Source: Lathyrus oleraceus
Lineage: Eukaryota; Streptophyta; Magnoliopsida; Fabales; Fabaceae
DNA length: 64,000 bases
NCBI RefSeq assembly: GCF_024323335.1
Contig: NC_066583.1
Location: 271,494,916 to 271,558,915 of the forward strand
Reading direction: 5' to 3'
In this document: positions 12,137 through 25,020 of the stretch, in pieces
Position numbering within the stretch: the stretch's first letter is position 1
Layout: each line of letters opens with the position of its first letter
Made by a program: the position numbers and the translations under genes
Notes under the pieces: model-generated
What the model saw: only the letters and a program-made list of their open reading frames with translations
The model's database searches: none
What the model was told of the DNA's origin: nothing

Positions 12137-13862
12137 AAAATGCCCCACGCCTTTTTTGTTTGTTGCACCCTTTTTGTTCCGCAAATCCCATTGTTTTAAC
12201 TCTTTTTCTCTTGTTATTTTTAAATGCTTATCTTCATGATAAGTTTTAGCATTTACATTTTGAATAGTGTAAAATCAATAATTGTTTTTAATGCATGTTT
12301 TTAGAATTAATATAGTTCTTAGTGTTAGAATAAAATGATATTTTGTTTTCTTGTTGTTTTTGGAATTAATTGAATAATCATGTTTACTATGTTAATTAGA
12401 ATTTTAATTCTTTTTAGGTTTAATTCATGTAAATAATTGATAATCATGGTATCATTAACATGCTCCCTTAGTTTAGGTTTCATTTTAGAATAAATATTAG
12501 CAGGTGATTTGATTATTCCATTAGGGTTTTTTAGACCATCAATCCTTTGTACATAGTTCAATTGATTTTCTTCCCTATTGATTGAGGTGATCAAAGTTCA
12601 CTTTGGTCAACCAAATCCTCTGACCTGTGCTAATTTCCTTTGTCTATTCAAGTGATCAAAAGTCTTTTGATCACTTAATAAGACTAGTCCCTTATACTGG
12701 AACAACATTGGATCTCAAGACCTCAACAAGCTCAAGACTTCACATGCAAGTCAATACAAGTCAGATGTTGCAGACAGATTGGATTAATGTTCAATCACGA
12801 CAAAGTTTCTTCTACAACACTCGTCAGTTATGATACAAATTCCACGTTACAAGCCTTAAGTAGTAGAGAAGGAATGAAAGGGAGCATTCATATCCTTATT
12901 CTGAATATTTTTGGGTACGGGATGTATGACTCAATTGCTCAGAGTATTCACCTTTATTGATAGACTTTAGTTCAATTTAAATTGGATAATTGATAAGTCA
13001 TCTTCTACACAGATGTGGCATGCAGATTGGAGATCAAGATATCAACCTATAGGGTTTATTTTACCTTTTCTTTTCTTTGTTCAGTATAAGACAACAACTA
13101 TTTTGTATATAAATTCAAAAACATTTAAAAATACGATTAGAATTGTGCGCCACGAGCCTTAAGCAGTGGCTAAAGGGTGAGATGAAGCATTCTTATCCTC
13201 ATTCTGAATATCTTTGGGTATGAGACAAATGACCCAGTTTCTTAGGTTATTCATCTCCATTCATAAACTTTAATACAATTCAAATTAAGACATCTTTTCA
13301 AAGCTAAAATCAAACTCAACTCATCAGATTCATTTGTGCCTTGGGGCATCTTTTCAAATCTTTTCAGAAATGTCATGTTACTTCCATTCTAACATGAATG
13401 ACGCTTAAGTCTCCCATGCGCGAGCATACAAGCAACGTTAACTACTAAAACACAAATGTTAACACTGTTCATTAAAAACAACCAACGCATCCGTATTTTC
13501 AACCATAAACTACAGAGTTCTGACTTCCTTATTTCACAATGAGGATACGTAGGCATGAGGATTCGAATCCTTGGCAATCACACTAATTATTAAACCTTTT
13601 TCCCCTTTTATCATTCTGTAAGTAATCTTTAGATAATAACACCCATTCAAGTAAAGAACAATCAAAATGGTTCCGGTTGAGTACAACGGATATGAGGGAT
13701 ACTAATACCTTCCCCTTACATAACTGACTTCCTTACTCTTTTTCTCTTCCTCCGAGTTATATCGATGTTTTCGCTTTTCTTCAGAAAAAATAAAGTTCAA
13801 TGGAAACTCTATTGTATCTTTAAGTGTGTGATACGTGCAAGTATATTTCTCATAGCTTCAGC

Positions 13863-13880
13863 TGGCGACTCTGCTGGGGA
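13863..13880 (+). other. Ogre primer binding site, tRNA-Arg type (copy A)
   Basis: TGGCGACTCTGCTGGGGA lies two bases after the LTR end. This is the primer word used by Ogre elements, complementary to the 3' end of a tRNA-Arg, and it is identical to the one at 23912-23929. It shows that the sequence to its left is a 5'-type LTR junction. Confidence 0.85.
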
Positions 13881-14337
13881 CTTCGTAAGCAAGTCAAGCC
13901 TAGTTTGATTGCTTTCTTTGCATGCTTGGGTGTTTATCTTTATCACTTTACTTGCTCTATCATTATTTTATTTATTGCATTTCCTTATTGCTTTAAATAT
14001 TCATATTCTTTATATTCTGCATATATCTATTATAATCTTTGTTGGGTTGGGATGATGCTATATGAGAAAATCTTTATACCCGAGCTTGAGTATACACACA
14101 TGATAGATTCGTGGATAGTCGTGTCAACCCGCATCTCGCATGTTAGGTTGACACGAGACCCACATACTAGATTCACTTGGAAGTACTTTTGTCCAGCGAG
14201 AATTCGCTACGGTAGGGTATTTTCATTTGGATCAATGACTCTGGGAAACCTTCTAGGGACCACCTTTGAAGACTAGTCCATACCTGTGACGGGATATTGG
14301 ATTTTTCTACAGGAAACCAAGACCATACATACCTTTT
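13881..14337 (+). other. Ogre untranslated leader, copy A, truncated
   Basis: This matches the leader after the copy-B primer site (40455-40913) closely. At about 14337, after a shared ACATACCTTTT, the two part company: copy B goes on as Ogre leader and gag, copy A changes to sequence that leads into MULE copy 2. This is the duplication junction. No credible gene was seen. Confidence 0.75.
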
Positions 14338-14889
14338 TTCTCGACCTAGCCTAGAGAATATTAGTTACTCAAAGTTAAAATTACCATACCAATTGAATAA
14401 AGAAGAGTAACATATGAATTACCTGGAAGGAATGACCTCCAATGGCTTCCAATGCTCTCAAAATATGCAAAGTCGTGCTTCCAGTGCAAGAATATATAAC
14501 CTTTGCCAAACTGCTAAAAATCTCCTTAAAAAGCACTCAGAATGTGTCAGAACACGTCAGAAAAATCCAAGAAAAACACCCATCACACGTGTTATATAAG
14601 CATCGCCCACACGATGTAAGCTTTTCAACTGTATCGCGCACGCAATGACCCCCGTGATTATTCCAGTAGCTGCATCAAAATTCACCATTTTCACTAGAAT
14701 TTTCACTAAGTCCCATTCTTCCATACTTGGTTATTTTTCACTAATTCTTGGGTATTTATTCTTCATTTTGGCTCATCTTTTGCTCGTTTTCACTGATATT
14801 TCGCCTAACTATATGCAATTAAAAACTGTCATCATGGTCCTATTTGTGTTATAGTCTTAGCTAAATTATGTTATGTTTTGTTTGTGTAG
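14338..14889 (+). other. Non-coding region upstream of MULE copy 2
   Basis: This begins at the duplication junction. It contains TATATAA-like words (14490 and 14593) and ends in TTTTGTTTGTGTAG, a good 3' splice site directly before the recognisable transposase reading frame at 14890. It is probably the 5' region and first intron of the MULE gene. No match elsewhere in the window. Confidence 0.45.
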
Positions 14890-17211
14890 GCCAACTGGGA
14901 ATCAATTGGTTAGACTTAGAATACACGATAGGGGACATTTGGTTTATCATCCAGTGAAGTTGTATGTTGATAGGATTATTTATGAAATGAATAGGGATCG
15001 GGATGTCGACTTCATGTCCTATATGCAAATTAAAGGAATGATTAAAAGTGAGGGGTATTGTAATATAAGGTGTTTATGGCATTGAGACCATAATTTCTCT
15101 TTTTCTTGTGGTCTTCGGTTTTTGAATAATGACCAATATATGTTAAGATTCATGGAATATGTTATAGGATTTAAAGTCATTCACGTTTATATTGAACACA
15201 ATGTTAAAGAAGTTAATATTGAAGATGTCACTTTTAAATATGTTAATGTTGAAGATGTTAATGTTGAAAATGCAAATGTTGAAGATGCAAATGTTAAAAA
15301 TGCAAATGTTGAAGATGCAAATGTTAAATATGTCAACGTTGAAGATTTCAATGTTGAATATGTTAATGTTGAAGATCTAAATGTTGAGGTTAATGAAGAT
15401 AATGAAATTGATCATGATTATAATGTGAGGAATGAGGATGATAAGGAAGGTAAGGATAATGATGAGTGGAACTTAGGTCCTGATGTTGGTGTTGATTGAA
15501 TGATTGTTCTCCCTAAATCTTCAACACGGAGAAACCTTCAAGATTGAATGATATTTTTAATAATGAAAGTTGTGATTCATATGAGCTTCATACACCATCC
15601 AATAGTGATGCTGAAGATGACGTGGAAAGGTTTCCAAAATTTAAGGAAACTACAAAATTTGAAATAAGGATGTTGTTCAAGGATAAGATGCAAATCAAAG
15701 ATGCCATAAAAGAATATGCAATGAAGAATATAAATAATCTTGTGTTCAGGAAAAATGACAAGAAGATAATGGTTGTAAAATGTAGGGAAGAATGTCCATT
15801 TTATATAAGGTTTAACATGAGGACTACCAATCAGTTTTTGCAACTTGTTAGATTTACATATCAATATAATTGTCATATGACAACCATGAATATACAAGCG
15901 AAAATGGATTAGTTGGCTCGCAAAATTGTGTATACATTAAGACACACTTTTGAAATGAAAACTAAAGGGTATTTTGCAAATGACATTGAGAAGCGGGGGT
16001 GAAGTTGTCAATAATCAAGCTTATAAAGCAAAGAAAAGATCAATATAGTTGATTGAAGGTGCTTATCGTGAACAATTAAAACATCTTAGGAGTTATATTG
16101 AGGAATTGTTAAAGTAAAATCCTAACTCCACAGTTAAAATTCAGTATGACGGTTCTGTCGGTGGTCATGTGTTTGAAATAATATATGTAAACTTGGAAGC
16201 ACGTAAAGCAACATTTTCAACCATGTGTAGACCTCTTATTGGGTTGGATGCTTATTTTCTATAAGGTAACTTTGGAAGTCAGTTGATAAGTGGTGTTGGT
16301 AAGGATGGAAATAATAAGATGATACCAATAGCTTATGCGGTTGTGGAAGCTGAAACAAAGAACTTGTGGCAATGGTTCCTTAAGTTATTACTTGATGACT
16401 TACAATCCATTCAATATAAGGTTTATGGATTTATATCAGATCAACAGAAGGTATTCATTTTATTATTAATTATGTAACCTTTATTACTATAGGGTTTGGT
16501 ACCAACTATTCTAGAGAATAGCCAATATGGTGAACATAGGTTGTGTGTTGAACATTTATATAGCAATTGAAGGAAGAAATATCTTGTGGTACAATAGAAA
16601 TAAGCTTTATGGATGGCAATTATGGCCACAACTATACTTGGATGAGAGAGAGCAATGCATCAAACTAAGAAGCTTAATGTTAATGCTTGGAAAGACATGA
16701 TGGATGTACCTGCTGCATGTTGGAGTAGATCTCATTTCAAGACAGACACGCAGTGGGACTTGCAAGTTAACAATATGTGTGAGGCTTTTAATCGAGCAAT
16801 CTTAGAGTATAAAGATAAGTCAATAGTTACATTGTTGGAAGGAATAAAAAATAACACAACGGTCATAATTTCCACTCAAAATGATGTATTAAGTAGGTTA
16901 AAAGGTTTTATAAGTCCTAAAGTCCAACAAGTATTAGAAAAGACCAAGAAGGCAGTAGAAGGATGGATTGCAACGTGGCATTCTTATGATGATTTGGCAA
17001 TATTTGGGGTTTCAAATGGAGTTGATACATATGTTGTTAACTTACTGCAAAAGAAATGTGCTTTTAAAATGTGGGATTTAACATGAATATCGTGTTGTCA
17101 TGCTATCACATACATATGGCTTAAGAAGAAGAAGTCGAAAGATTATGTTTCATCATACTATAGGTAACACATTATCATTATGTTTTGAGATTTTGTTCCC
17201 TAGGAGACAAA
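14890..17211 (+). pseudogene. mudrA-like (MULE) transposase pseudogene, copy 2
   Basis: A Mutator-like transposase remnant, more complete than copy 1. Parts in order: PB1-like N-terminal domain (LRIHDRGHLVYHPVKLYVDR, 14900-15085; then LNNDQYMLRFMEYVIGFKV, 15118-15185); an acidic repeat linker (15226-15390); MuDR DNA-binding domain (15680-15880); MULE catalytic domain with the three acidic positions still readable (GLDAYF near 16245, ISDQQ near 16435, NNMCEAFNRA near 16770); and a SWIM zinc region near 17055. Frameshifts and stops occur at several points. The last is TGA at 17084-17086 where Gly is expected before ISCCHAIT, and the second SWIM cysteine is replaced by Phe. Non-functional. Confidence 0.9.
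15226..15390 (+). repeat. 15-bp coding minisatellite (VNVED-type pentapeptides)
   Basis: Degenerate tandem units of AATGTTGAAGATGYT/CAA encode NVEDV, NVENA, NVEDA, NVKNA, NVKYV and similar pentapeptides. The array lies between the PB1-like and DNA-binding parts of MULE copy 2. Unit length is a multiple of three, so the frame survives copy-number change. Confidence 0.85.
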
Positions 17212-17728
17212 TGTTGGACACCGTGAGTATTGGATCAAACTCTAGTATGGTTGAAGGGTAGCTTTTTGGTTCAACAATCCGACATGATCATTAGCATATC
17301 GTCGAAGTTTGTTCACAAGTTGTAGTCGAAGTATGCTAGGATTGTTAGCATGTCTAATTTGGCCTGTTTGTTATTCTCAATTGTTTAAGTTAGTTTTTTC
17401 TCTCAGTTAGCTTGTGTAATGGGCATCCGTGTAAAAGCCCATTAGTTTAATGTGTTAGTTTTCTTATAAATAACATACTAGTCTCTCATCATTGTATAAT
17501 GCAAATCCTAATTAGGGTGAGAGAGGTTATTTGCTATTCTGTAACACTTGTAATATTATTTCAAAGAGAAAGTAAAGAATAAAAGTTTATAACCAACTTG
17601 TTGTGTTCTTCTTGCTTCTTTTTTCTACCTTTACGGGTTTCTTGTAGATCAAGAAACCGATTATACTTGGTTATTCTGGTATCCTTTTCATAAAAAATTG
17701 GTGCGGTGAGCATGGAGAAGATGCCTTC
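17212..17728 (+). mobile_element. Ty1/copia-type LTR and leader stump, copy 2
   Basis: This is the counterpart of 4174-4690: LTR 17212-17690 (479 bp, same length), leader with ATTGGTGCGGTGAGC, then ATGGAGAAGATG cut at 17728 by the copy-B Ogre LTR. Identical break positions in both copies show that one insertion history was duplicated, not repeated. Confidence 0.6.
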
Positions 17729-18925
17729 TGTCATACCCCAAAATTTTCCCTCCCCTTTTCATTTTCATCTAACCTTTTTGTTTGAGATTCATTTGCATCC
17801 ATATCGTCTAATGTACTAATACCATCATAGATTCAAAGGTTTGAGACTATTTATACCTAACAAGGAGCTAGGGTTTGCTTGAGAATCAAGCCTTGGGAAT
17901 TATGATGCTACAATCAATTTGTAGTGCCTATCATGATGGTCAAGATACAAAATCCTAATTCTAGGTGCTTGAGACCTTGGAGATTGCATCTTGGTATTCA
18001 TTTGTGCACCAAAACCCTAATTCTTGACTTTGGTATTATTGGATCATGTGGTTTTCCTTATGAGTTTAAACTTTATCATGAAACCATAATTCATTGGAGG
18101 ATGGTTCTTGATCATTATGGTATGTATCATCAATCATCAAGTTTGCTTTGTTCATGGAAATCATTCATCAAGATTAACCATATGATCTACATGATTGAGG
18201 ATTATATTGATCCAAATCTTTCATTCATGTCATGTGTATTCTATATTTCCATTTATAATCTATTGATCTTAGGCCTATGATGCATTCAAATACTTGATTC
18301 ATGATTCATAAATGCATTGGTTCATGATCTTTTGGTCCATTGATTTCATTGTTCAATTATGCTTCATAGTGCATTGTAGGCGCATTAGTTCTTGATTTGT
18401 CATGTGTCCCTAGTCCACTTGTGTTAGTCCATTTAGCTCATGTATTATCGTGCATTCATAATCTTTGTGATTCAAGTGTTTTAAAGGTGTTGATTCGTTT
18501 ATTTCTAACTATGACTTAAACATGGTTTTTAAGGCAAAGTTTCATGGTGAAATCAAACATGTTTCATTCCATCACAAGGATCATTTCCATTCAAATACAT
18601 GTTCGTTCATTCATTAAATTAGCATTTACATTGTCCGTTACAAAAGAAAATACAAAAAAAATACAATTTTTAACAAAAGTTGAGTTTTTGGTCAATTGTT
18701 AACTTTTTGGTCAACCAGTTGACCAAAGTCAATTATCACATTTTTTCATCTCCTAAACCCTAATTCTAATTAGATATGTATTCTTGCATTATTTCATGAG
18801 CTTCCATCATCATGTTTCTTCATGAACAAGAAACTTCACATTTTGCATCAAAATTGGTTGGTCATGCCTTGCCATGCCTTGCTTTGCCTTGCCACCATGC
18901 CCAATTTCACAAGCCTATAGCCATG
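17729..18925 (+). repeat. Ogre-type LTR, copy B, left part
   Basis: Starts TGTCATACCCCAAAATTTTC and aligns with 4691-5342 plus 9893-10440 of copy A. It is broken at 18925 by an Ogre element and resumes at 36990. The last five bases (CCATG) are the target duplication. No genes. Confidence 0.82.
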
Positions 18926-21900
18926 TGTAACACCTCAAAATTTGCCCTCCTCTCTTGGGACTAGCATTAACATATTGCATATCATTTTAGGTCATTAGGC
19001 ATTGCATGTTGCATATCATGTGGTTACATTGTGCAAGCCATTCTCCCAAGTCTTGATCAGAAGATGAGGAAGTCAAGTGCAAGCCTAGGGTTTACTGACT
19101 GATCATTGGCCATCTGAGGATTGGGCTATGAATTAGGGTTTCATGATTCTCCAATGGATGTTGGTCTTCATCTTGATTACAATGATACATCATCATCATC
19201 ATGGTTGGATGTCATCTGGAGATTGAAGAAGATTCCTTGAGATTAGGGTTTTGACCACTGGTCAACCCTAATCAGTTGCATTGGGCCAATCAGGGCATAA
19301 TCAGGAGATGGGGTTTATGATGGTTATGGGGTTCATTCTATGATTACATTGCGCTTATTGAGGCTAGGGTTTCACCCTTGAGCTATTTCAGTTGAAGATT
19401 GGAGCTCAATTTGATCTATGCATTGCCAAGTTCATCTATCAGATGAAAAAGTCAACTGTGGTCAACTGTACATGATCTGATGGATTTGGAGGAGGAAATG
19501 AGTTGGATACACTTCATTCATGTTGGAACAAGTGTTATTTGACATCTCAAGGCTTAAGAATGAAGAAAATCAAGTCAGAACAAAAACTGCCAAAAATAGA
19601 AAGTGACTTGTAATTGAAGTTTCCAAAAATGGAAAGTTTTGGACCTCAAGACCACGTGTCCAAGGAAGCTTCAAATGAAAATTTGTTCAACATGAAAGTT
19701 GTAGATCTTGTTCTCACCTTTCCAAAAAGTCCAAGAACTTGAAAATCCCATGTATGGTTGGAAAATTATGGCTCAGTGAAATTCAAAAATGACCCATAAT
19801 CAGGAGGCCATAACTTCCACATGGTTTGTCCAAATGGCAAGTTCTTTATATGCACAAACTCCATTTGACATGTACTTTCATGGTGCATAATTGGATTTTC
19901 CCAAAAATGGCCAAGGCAAAAAGTCACTTTTCAACTGGATAGCTGAATTGGACCAGGGGCAAAATGGTCCAACTTGTGAAATAATTGGAATTTTGAGGTG
20001 GGGATTTTTGCTACACCTCATAATTGGCATTTTAAACTTGTTGGAATCATCATTTCATGGCAAAGGCTTTTAATTTGAGAATTGGCTTGAAAAGTGAAAT
20101 GGCTAAAATTGGACAAATGCAAACACATAGTGAAATTGCAAATCACACAACCAATGAGAGTGAGACAAGTTTCTACAGCTCACACATGGCATTTGGAAGG
20201 TGTGTGAGCTGTCAAACAGGTGGCATTGAGCTGTCCTATGAAATTCCACTTTTGCCCTCACTTTGAAAGTTAACCATTTCACTTAACAATTGCATTTTGG
20301 TTAATGACATGATTAAGCATGGTTTAGTGCAACATATATAAACTTAATCTCCTTCTAATCACAACTGAATTTCACATTTCCCAAAATTGGATCTCAAACT
20401 TTCCAAATTCTCTCAATTCTTCAAGAACACTCCAAAACCAAAACTCATCAAACTTCATCAATTTGCAATCAATCTTCGAAATTCTTGTTGCATCAATCTC
20501 CAATCATCATATGCTCCATCTGTTTTTGCATTTCAATATCCAAAACCGCGCGAAACTCAACTGTCCAAGCTTGCTCCATTAATGGTGAATCGAGATTTTG
20601 CGCACTAGAGGCTACTTCAATCAAACCTGAGCGTTGAATTCAATTTCTTGGAGCTTATATTGCATCTGTTTGGAATCAAAACGAGCAAACTCATCACGAT
20701 CCATCACTGCTACATCAAGGTACTCAAAATTCGAGTCTCACGATTTTGCCAATTATCATATGCGTTGTGTAGGCCATTGATCATAGGTTAACATGTAGCA
20801 ATTGGTTTGTAAAATGATTGAGCGAGTTGAGAGAAATCGCGACTCGAAGCTTTGAATGAGAAACTTTAAGTTATCGATCCGGTTCATACGATTAGATTTA
20901 GGTTGATTAGGTTACATATTCGGATTCTACGTTAGGAGACCTTTCCAACGGTTATTAATTTGCGAGTTTTGGTGGAAGTTTGAGCGAAACCGTTGCTGGC
21001 AGTAGGAAGCTCGTGCGTGAGGAAGAGAGTGAAAATTCTGGGAAAAAAGTGTGTTCAATCCAGTTTTTCGTTTGAATGTTCCAGTTTTGCTGTTTGCCGC
21101 GCCAAGTTGAAGTTATTTACAAAACTGCCATTGGCAATTTTAATTAATTAACATAAAATTCTAAAAATTCATATTACCTTTAAAAATTCATAAAAAATCA
21201 TAGAAAGTTCAGAAAAATATGAGAATTTTTTCTTTGACTTCCTTGTTGACTGTAGATGATTTTTGACCTATTGGTCAAAGTTGTGCATGGCAAAAATATT
21301 GTTTGACCTAGACTTATTTCACATGTGCTCAAAATTGATACATTTTACCATTTGGTTCATGAAATGCTCATAGTGTTGAATAAATTCTTGAAAATTTTTG
21401 TGATAATTCTTGACTGATTGATGCTCATTTCCATGTAAATTTCATGAATTTTTGATACCTGGTCATTGAGCAGCAAATTATGGAACTTAGGTGTGACAAT
21501 TTGTGTCACACCTCTTGATGTCAACTTGCTGGATTTAATTGAGTGGTCTATACTTGTTAGAATGAAATGAAATTTTGCATGATGGTTAGTTAACATGTTA
21601 AGATGCTTTGTGAATTTTTGTGGAATTTTTCATTGCATTTTCGAATTGATTGTGATTTTTCATTTCTGTTAACCAATTGTGCAAGCTCATATGATACATG
21701 TTGGTAGATTGATTGAGAAATGCTCATGTGGTACTGTATGATCATGAAATTTGGCATGCTTATAATAGACACATGATGTGACATTCCTGTTTTGGTCTCA
21801 TCCATTTCTTTTTTGTCTTCATTGAGTTATGAATTTTTGAAGTGGATGTATGCATTGATGTTGTGGTTTGAAGCATGAAATTGTGACTGTTTTTGTTGAT

Positions 21901-23909
21901 TTTCATTGACATGGTTCTATTTGCCCAATTGAGCTCAAATTTGACATGGTATACCTTGAAGATCCCCTGTTTAGGTGTAATTTATTTGATAATTTTTAGA
22001 TTTGTTTTGATGTGGATTTGAATGCAATAATTCTGTTTGTACGCTTGGTGCCTCATTTGGACTAGTTTGCCTTATTTTGTGCATAGCATGAACATGATGA
22101 ATGATATAAACATGAGACCAATGATGTTTGCTCTTGTTTGACATTAATTTGAGTTTGGTTGGTGAATACCTTGCTGTTTAGGAATTTTTATTGCCTTTGG
22201 ACCCTAGGCTTAGCCTAGTGGTCTAGTTGCTAATGTTTGCTTGATTTTTCAGGATCAAAGGCATAATGCACATGGAGAATGATTCAAATCAATTTTAATT
22301 GATGTTGTTGATGTTTGTACACTAACATAACATTGTTTTGTAGGTTTTGAAGCTTGGGCTTAAGCTTTGAGCTTGCTTTGTTGTGCATTGCTTTGTATAG
22401 TTTGATTGATTGAACACTTGCTGTTTGGTTTTGTCTGTCTGAGTACTAACTGTGTTTGACTGTTTCCAGGTACTTTTAGTTGCTCAGTTCCTTGTGAACT
22501 TTTGCTTTGCGTTGCTTAAGCAACTTGCATTGAGGTAGGTCCTCTTGACTTCATGTAGTCTGGAGACCCGGCTGTTACCGGGCCGGGCAAATAAATGTCT
22601 GAAGTCCTCCTTAAGAGGCGATGATTGTGTTTGTTTAATTTTAAGCCCAAGCAGGTGAAAGTCCTTTAAATAAGGCAATTGGTGGAAGGTAGGGGTATGC
22701 AGTCTACCCCCCACTATTCAGTTGAGTCTTCTCCTTGCTCCCATTACATGGTTGTAGCATTGAGATCCTAGCCCCAGATCTTGTGCAGTGCACATTGTGT
22801 CAGAGTCTCTGAGTATAGAAGGGTTCCCCTATTCTGGACCCATACTCATTTGTCAGCTCTCCCTGGTTAGGGATAAGAGCTGTGAGGTCTGATCCTCACT
22901 TCACCTCTTCATCTGCTTCACCTTAGCCTCGTAATGGCAAGGTTAAGAGCAAATCAAAACCATGTACAGACGACTCGCTTCGGCGGTCAAACCCCTTTGA
23001 TTGAGCCTCTTGTTTGGTTATAGCGTGTGCTCTGTGAATCTCTGATTGACATGCTTGTTTGAGATGCCTGTTCTCATTTGATATATGATGTATGCTTGTA
23101 TGCTTTCTTCTTTCCTGGTTAGGATTAGATCGCACTGATGCAAGTAGGTAGAAACCTGAACTTAGGGTGACTTTGCATGACAACATTAGGCTCGAGTCTC
23201 AGCTCCCTAGTGTCGTGTTCTCCCCTCGGTTTCTGGTTAGCAATTTAGTCCCTTTCAGGGGAACTACATTGCCCTGATCCTCGTTCCAGACGAGGTATGT
23301 AGGCAGGTGGTCGTGCGAGACCACTCCGGGCAACCTTTTTCTTTTTTGCGTGTGTTTACTTGTTATCTGACTGTGTGTTTTGGCTCGGATGCCGACGTAA
23401 GTCCAGTAAGTGGCTGTCGGGCTCCACGTTTGCCGTTTTGATTGCATGTTTTGGTTCGGATGCCGACGTAATTCCATCCAGTGGTTGTCGGGCTCCATGT
23501 TTGCCACCCTTGCTTGTTTGTATGTTTCGTGTTGTTTGGCGTGCGTAAGCCGAACTACAGTGGCTCTGATTCTTGTTCCAGACAAGATATGTAGGCATGA
23601 GGTGCGATACCTTATCGAGCTCCCTTCTCTTAACCCCACCTGCGTTCCCTGTGTGTGTGTGTGATGTTTAGCAACCTTTTCTTTATTCTAGGACGTGGAT
23701 CCCGTCGAGTACGACGGACGTGAGGGGTGCTAATACCTTCCCCTCGCGTAACCGACTCCCGAACCTTTTCTCTCTGGTCGCGAGACCATTTCCTTTCCAG
23801 GTTTCTCTGAGCGTTTCCTTTCCCTATCTTGGGATAAATAACGCGCAGTGGCGGCTCTGTGTGTGTTTTATTTTGAGTCTCGCCGGTTGATTTTTCGCAG
23901 GATGCACCA
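18926..23909 (+). repeat. Ogre 5' LTR (4984 bp)
   Basis: Starts TGTAACACCTCAAAATTTGC and ends GGATGCACCA. Equal in length to the 3' LTR, with substitutions seen at 22935, 22983 and 23270. It carries no gene; open frames up to 146 codons in it are chance and have no recognisable motif. A roughly 71-bp tandem duplication lies at about 23378-23510 (GGATGCCGACGTAA twice). Conserved Ogre R/U5 words follow: GGTATGTAGGCA, GAGGGGTGCTAATACC, AATAACGCGCAGTGGCGGC. Confidence 0.92.
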
Positions 23910-23911
23910 GC

Positions 23912-23929
23912 TGGCGACTCTGCTGGGGA
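23912..23929 (+). other. Ogre primer binding site, tRNA-Arg type
   Basis: TGGCGACTCTGCTGGGGA, two bases after the 5' LTR. It is complementary to a tRNA-Arg 3' end, as in described Ogre elements. Intact in this copy. Confidence 0.88.
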
Positions 23930-25020
23930 ACTCCGATGTAGACCTATGCTGGTCCATCATCCCTAAGCGAGTCCTTCCTAGCGTTTTAGGATTAGTTTAG
24001 GTTGCTTGTTGTGTTCTATTTATTGCATTTATTATTCTAACCAGTGTGTATCTATATTTGCATTAATGTCTGCATGCATCATACTATCATGTTGTTGCCG
24101 TCCTCTGTACAGGTGGTTCCTCTGTTTTGGGGTGGGAGTCAGTTGAGGTAAAAGGTCCAATACCCAGACCATGAGTGAAAATCTAGGGTGATTAGGAATA
24201 GAGTGATTCATGGGAAGCGGGTGGTATGGCGCCACTTAGCGGAACATTGACATCACGAGCAGTTCAGACCCTGGTAGGATATTATCGTTACATACTTCGG
24301 GTGTGTATATGATGGTATTCTGCGAAAGGTTATTTATGCTGCGTTTCTCTCGACCTTACCCTGGCCTAGATGACACCCGTGAGTGGGGAGGGAATGATCT
24401 TTATTACAGGTACAGATGGTGACTCAGGTGGTGACTTTTTGTTCCGTGGATCAGAGTCATATTTATAAGTCGGATTTATGGCCGTTTATTTCCGAGACGC
24501 CGGAGTGCTGGCCGGTATTTATCGGTGGGGATCCGTTTATTTCAGGATTCCCCGGGCCGAGATATTTATCAGTGGGGATCCGTTTATTTCGGATTCCCTG
24601 GGCCGATTCAGATGGTGATGGTGTGTCTGCTCAGAGACCAGTGGTGATGATGATGTATATGTCTTCCGTTTATTTCGGAACCCTTGAGTAGGATTTGTGG
24701 TTAGTCAGACTTCAGATGGTCGTGATCAGTCCAGGGATCCGAGTTGTGGGTCAGAGCAACCGATGATCAGAGGACTTGGAGGACGGCCCAGTGCATTGCA
24801 TACATCTGCATCATTCTCATTTTGCATTCATCTGCACCAAATCTACGTCTAGCCATATGGGGAGTATGATGGATTGAGAATCTGGTTGAGAGACATCTGA
24901 ATGTCAAAACGTTATTGGTGAAATATTATCTGTCTCGATGAAACCAGAATCAAAAGACAGAATCTTCCTCATATGGATAGACGTTGCATTCATGCATATT
25001 AACCTGTTTGCTGTTTTGCA
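23930..25020 (+). other. Ogre untranslated leader with a 45-bp tandem pair
   Basis: No convincing gene; the extra ORF1 that autonomous Ogre elements carry upstream of gag was not found. A 44-45-bp unit containing GTGGGGATCCGTTTATTTC is repeated in tandem at 24516-24560 and 24563-24606. The segment ends in TTTGCTGTTTTGCAG (25007-25021), which resembles a 3' splice site just before the gag frame. Confidence 0.6.
24516..24606 (+). repeat. Tandem pair of 44-45-bp units in the Ogre leader
   Basis: Units 24516-24560 and 24563-24606 share TATTTATCRGTGGGGATCC and a GGGCCGA end, with a few differences. Confidence 0.8.

Larger units (their letters stand above)
4691..13860 (+). repeat. Ogre-type LTR, copy A (split by a solo LTR)
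   Basis: The LTR starts TGTCATACCCCAAAATTTTT at 4691 and ends ATAGCTTCA at 13860, two bases before an Ogre primer site. Without the insertion at 5343-9887 and its duplicated 5 bases it is about 4620 bp, close to the 4642 bp of copy B. It carries no gene. Internal landmarks are a CT microsatellite at about 11463-11482, a 16-bp inverted repeat at 12060-12136 absent from copy B, and near the end the conserved Ogre R/U5 words (GAGGGATACTAATACC, 13693 on). Short open frames in it are chance. Confidence 0.82.
2557..14337 (+). repeat. Tandem duplication unit 1 (MULE - copia LTR - Ogre LTR - Ogre leader)
   Basis: This whole stretch, apart from a 4545-bp insertion at 5343-9887, is repeated in the same order and orientation in unit 2. 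Homology begins exactly at 2557 (matching 15606), where the Athila LTR cuts it. It ends at about 14337, where unit 1 stops resembling the Ogre leader that continues in unit 2 past 40913. The two copies differ by several per cent by eye, so the duplication is old relative to the youngest insertion here. Confidence 0.75.

Noticed and set aside
15544..15912. Treating the 122-codon MuDR-domain frame as a stand-alone gene
   Set aside because: It is one in-frame piece of the larger MULE pseudogene, cut by stops on both sides, and has a counterpart in copy 1.
23199..23664. Open frames up to 146 codons in the Ogre LTR (and the same in the 3' LTR)
   Set aside because: They overlap on both strands, have no recognisable domain, and lie in the R/U5 zone of a non-coding LTR.
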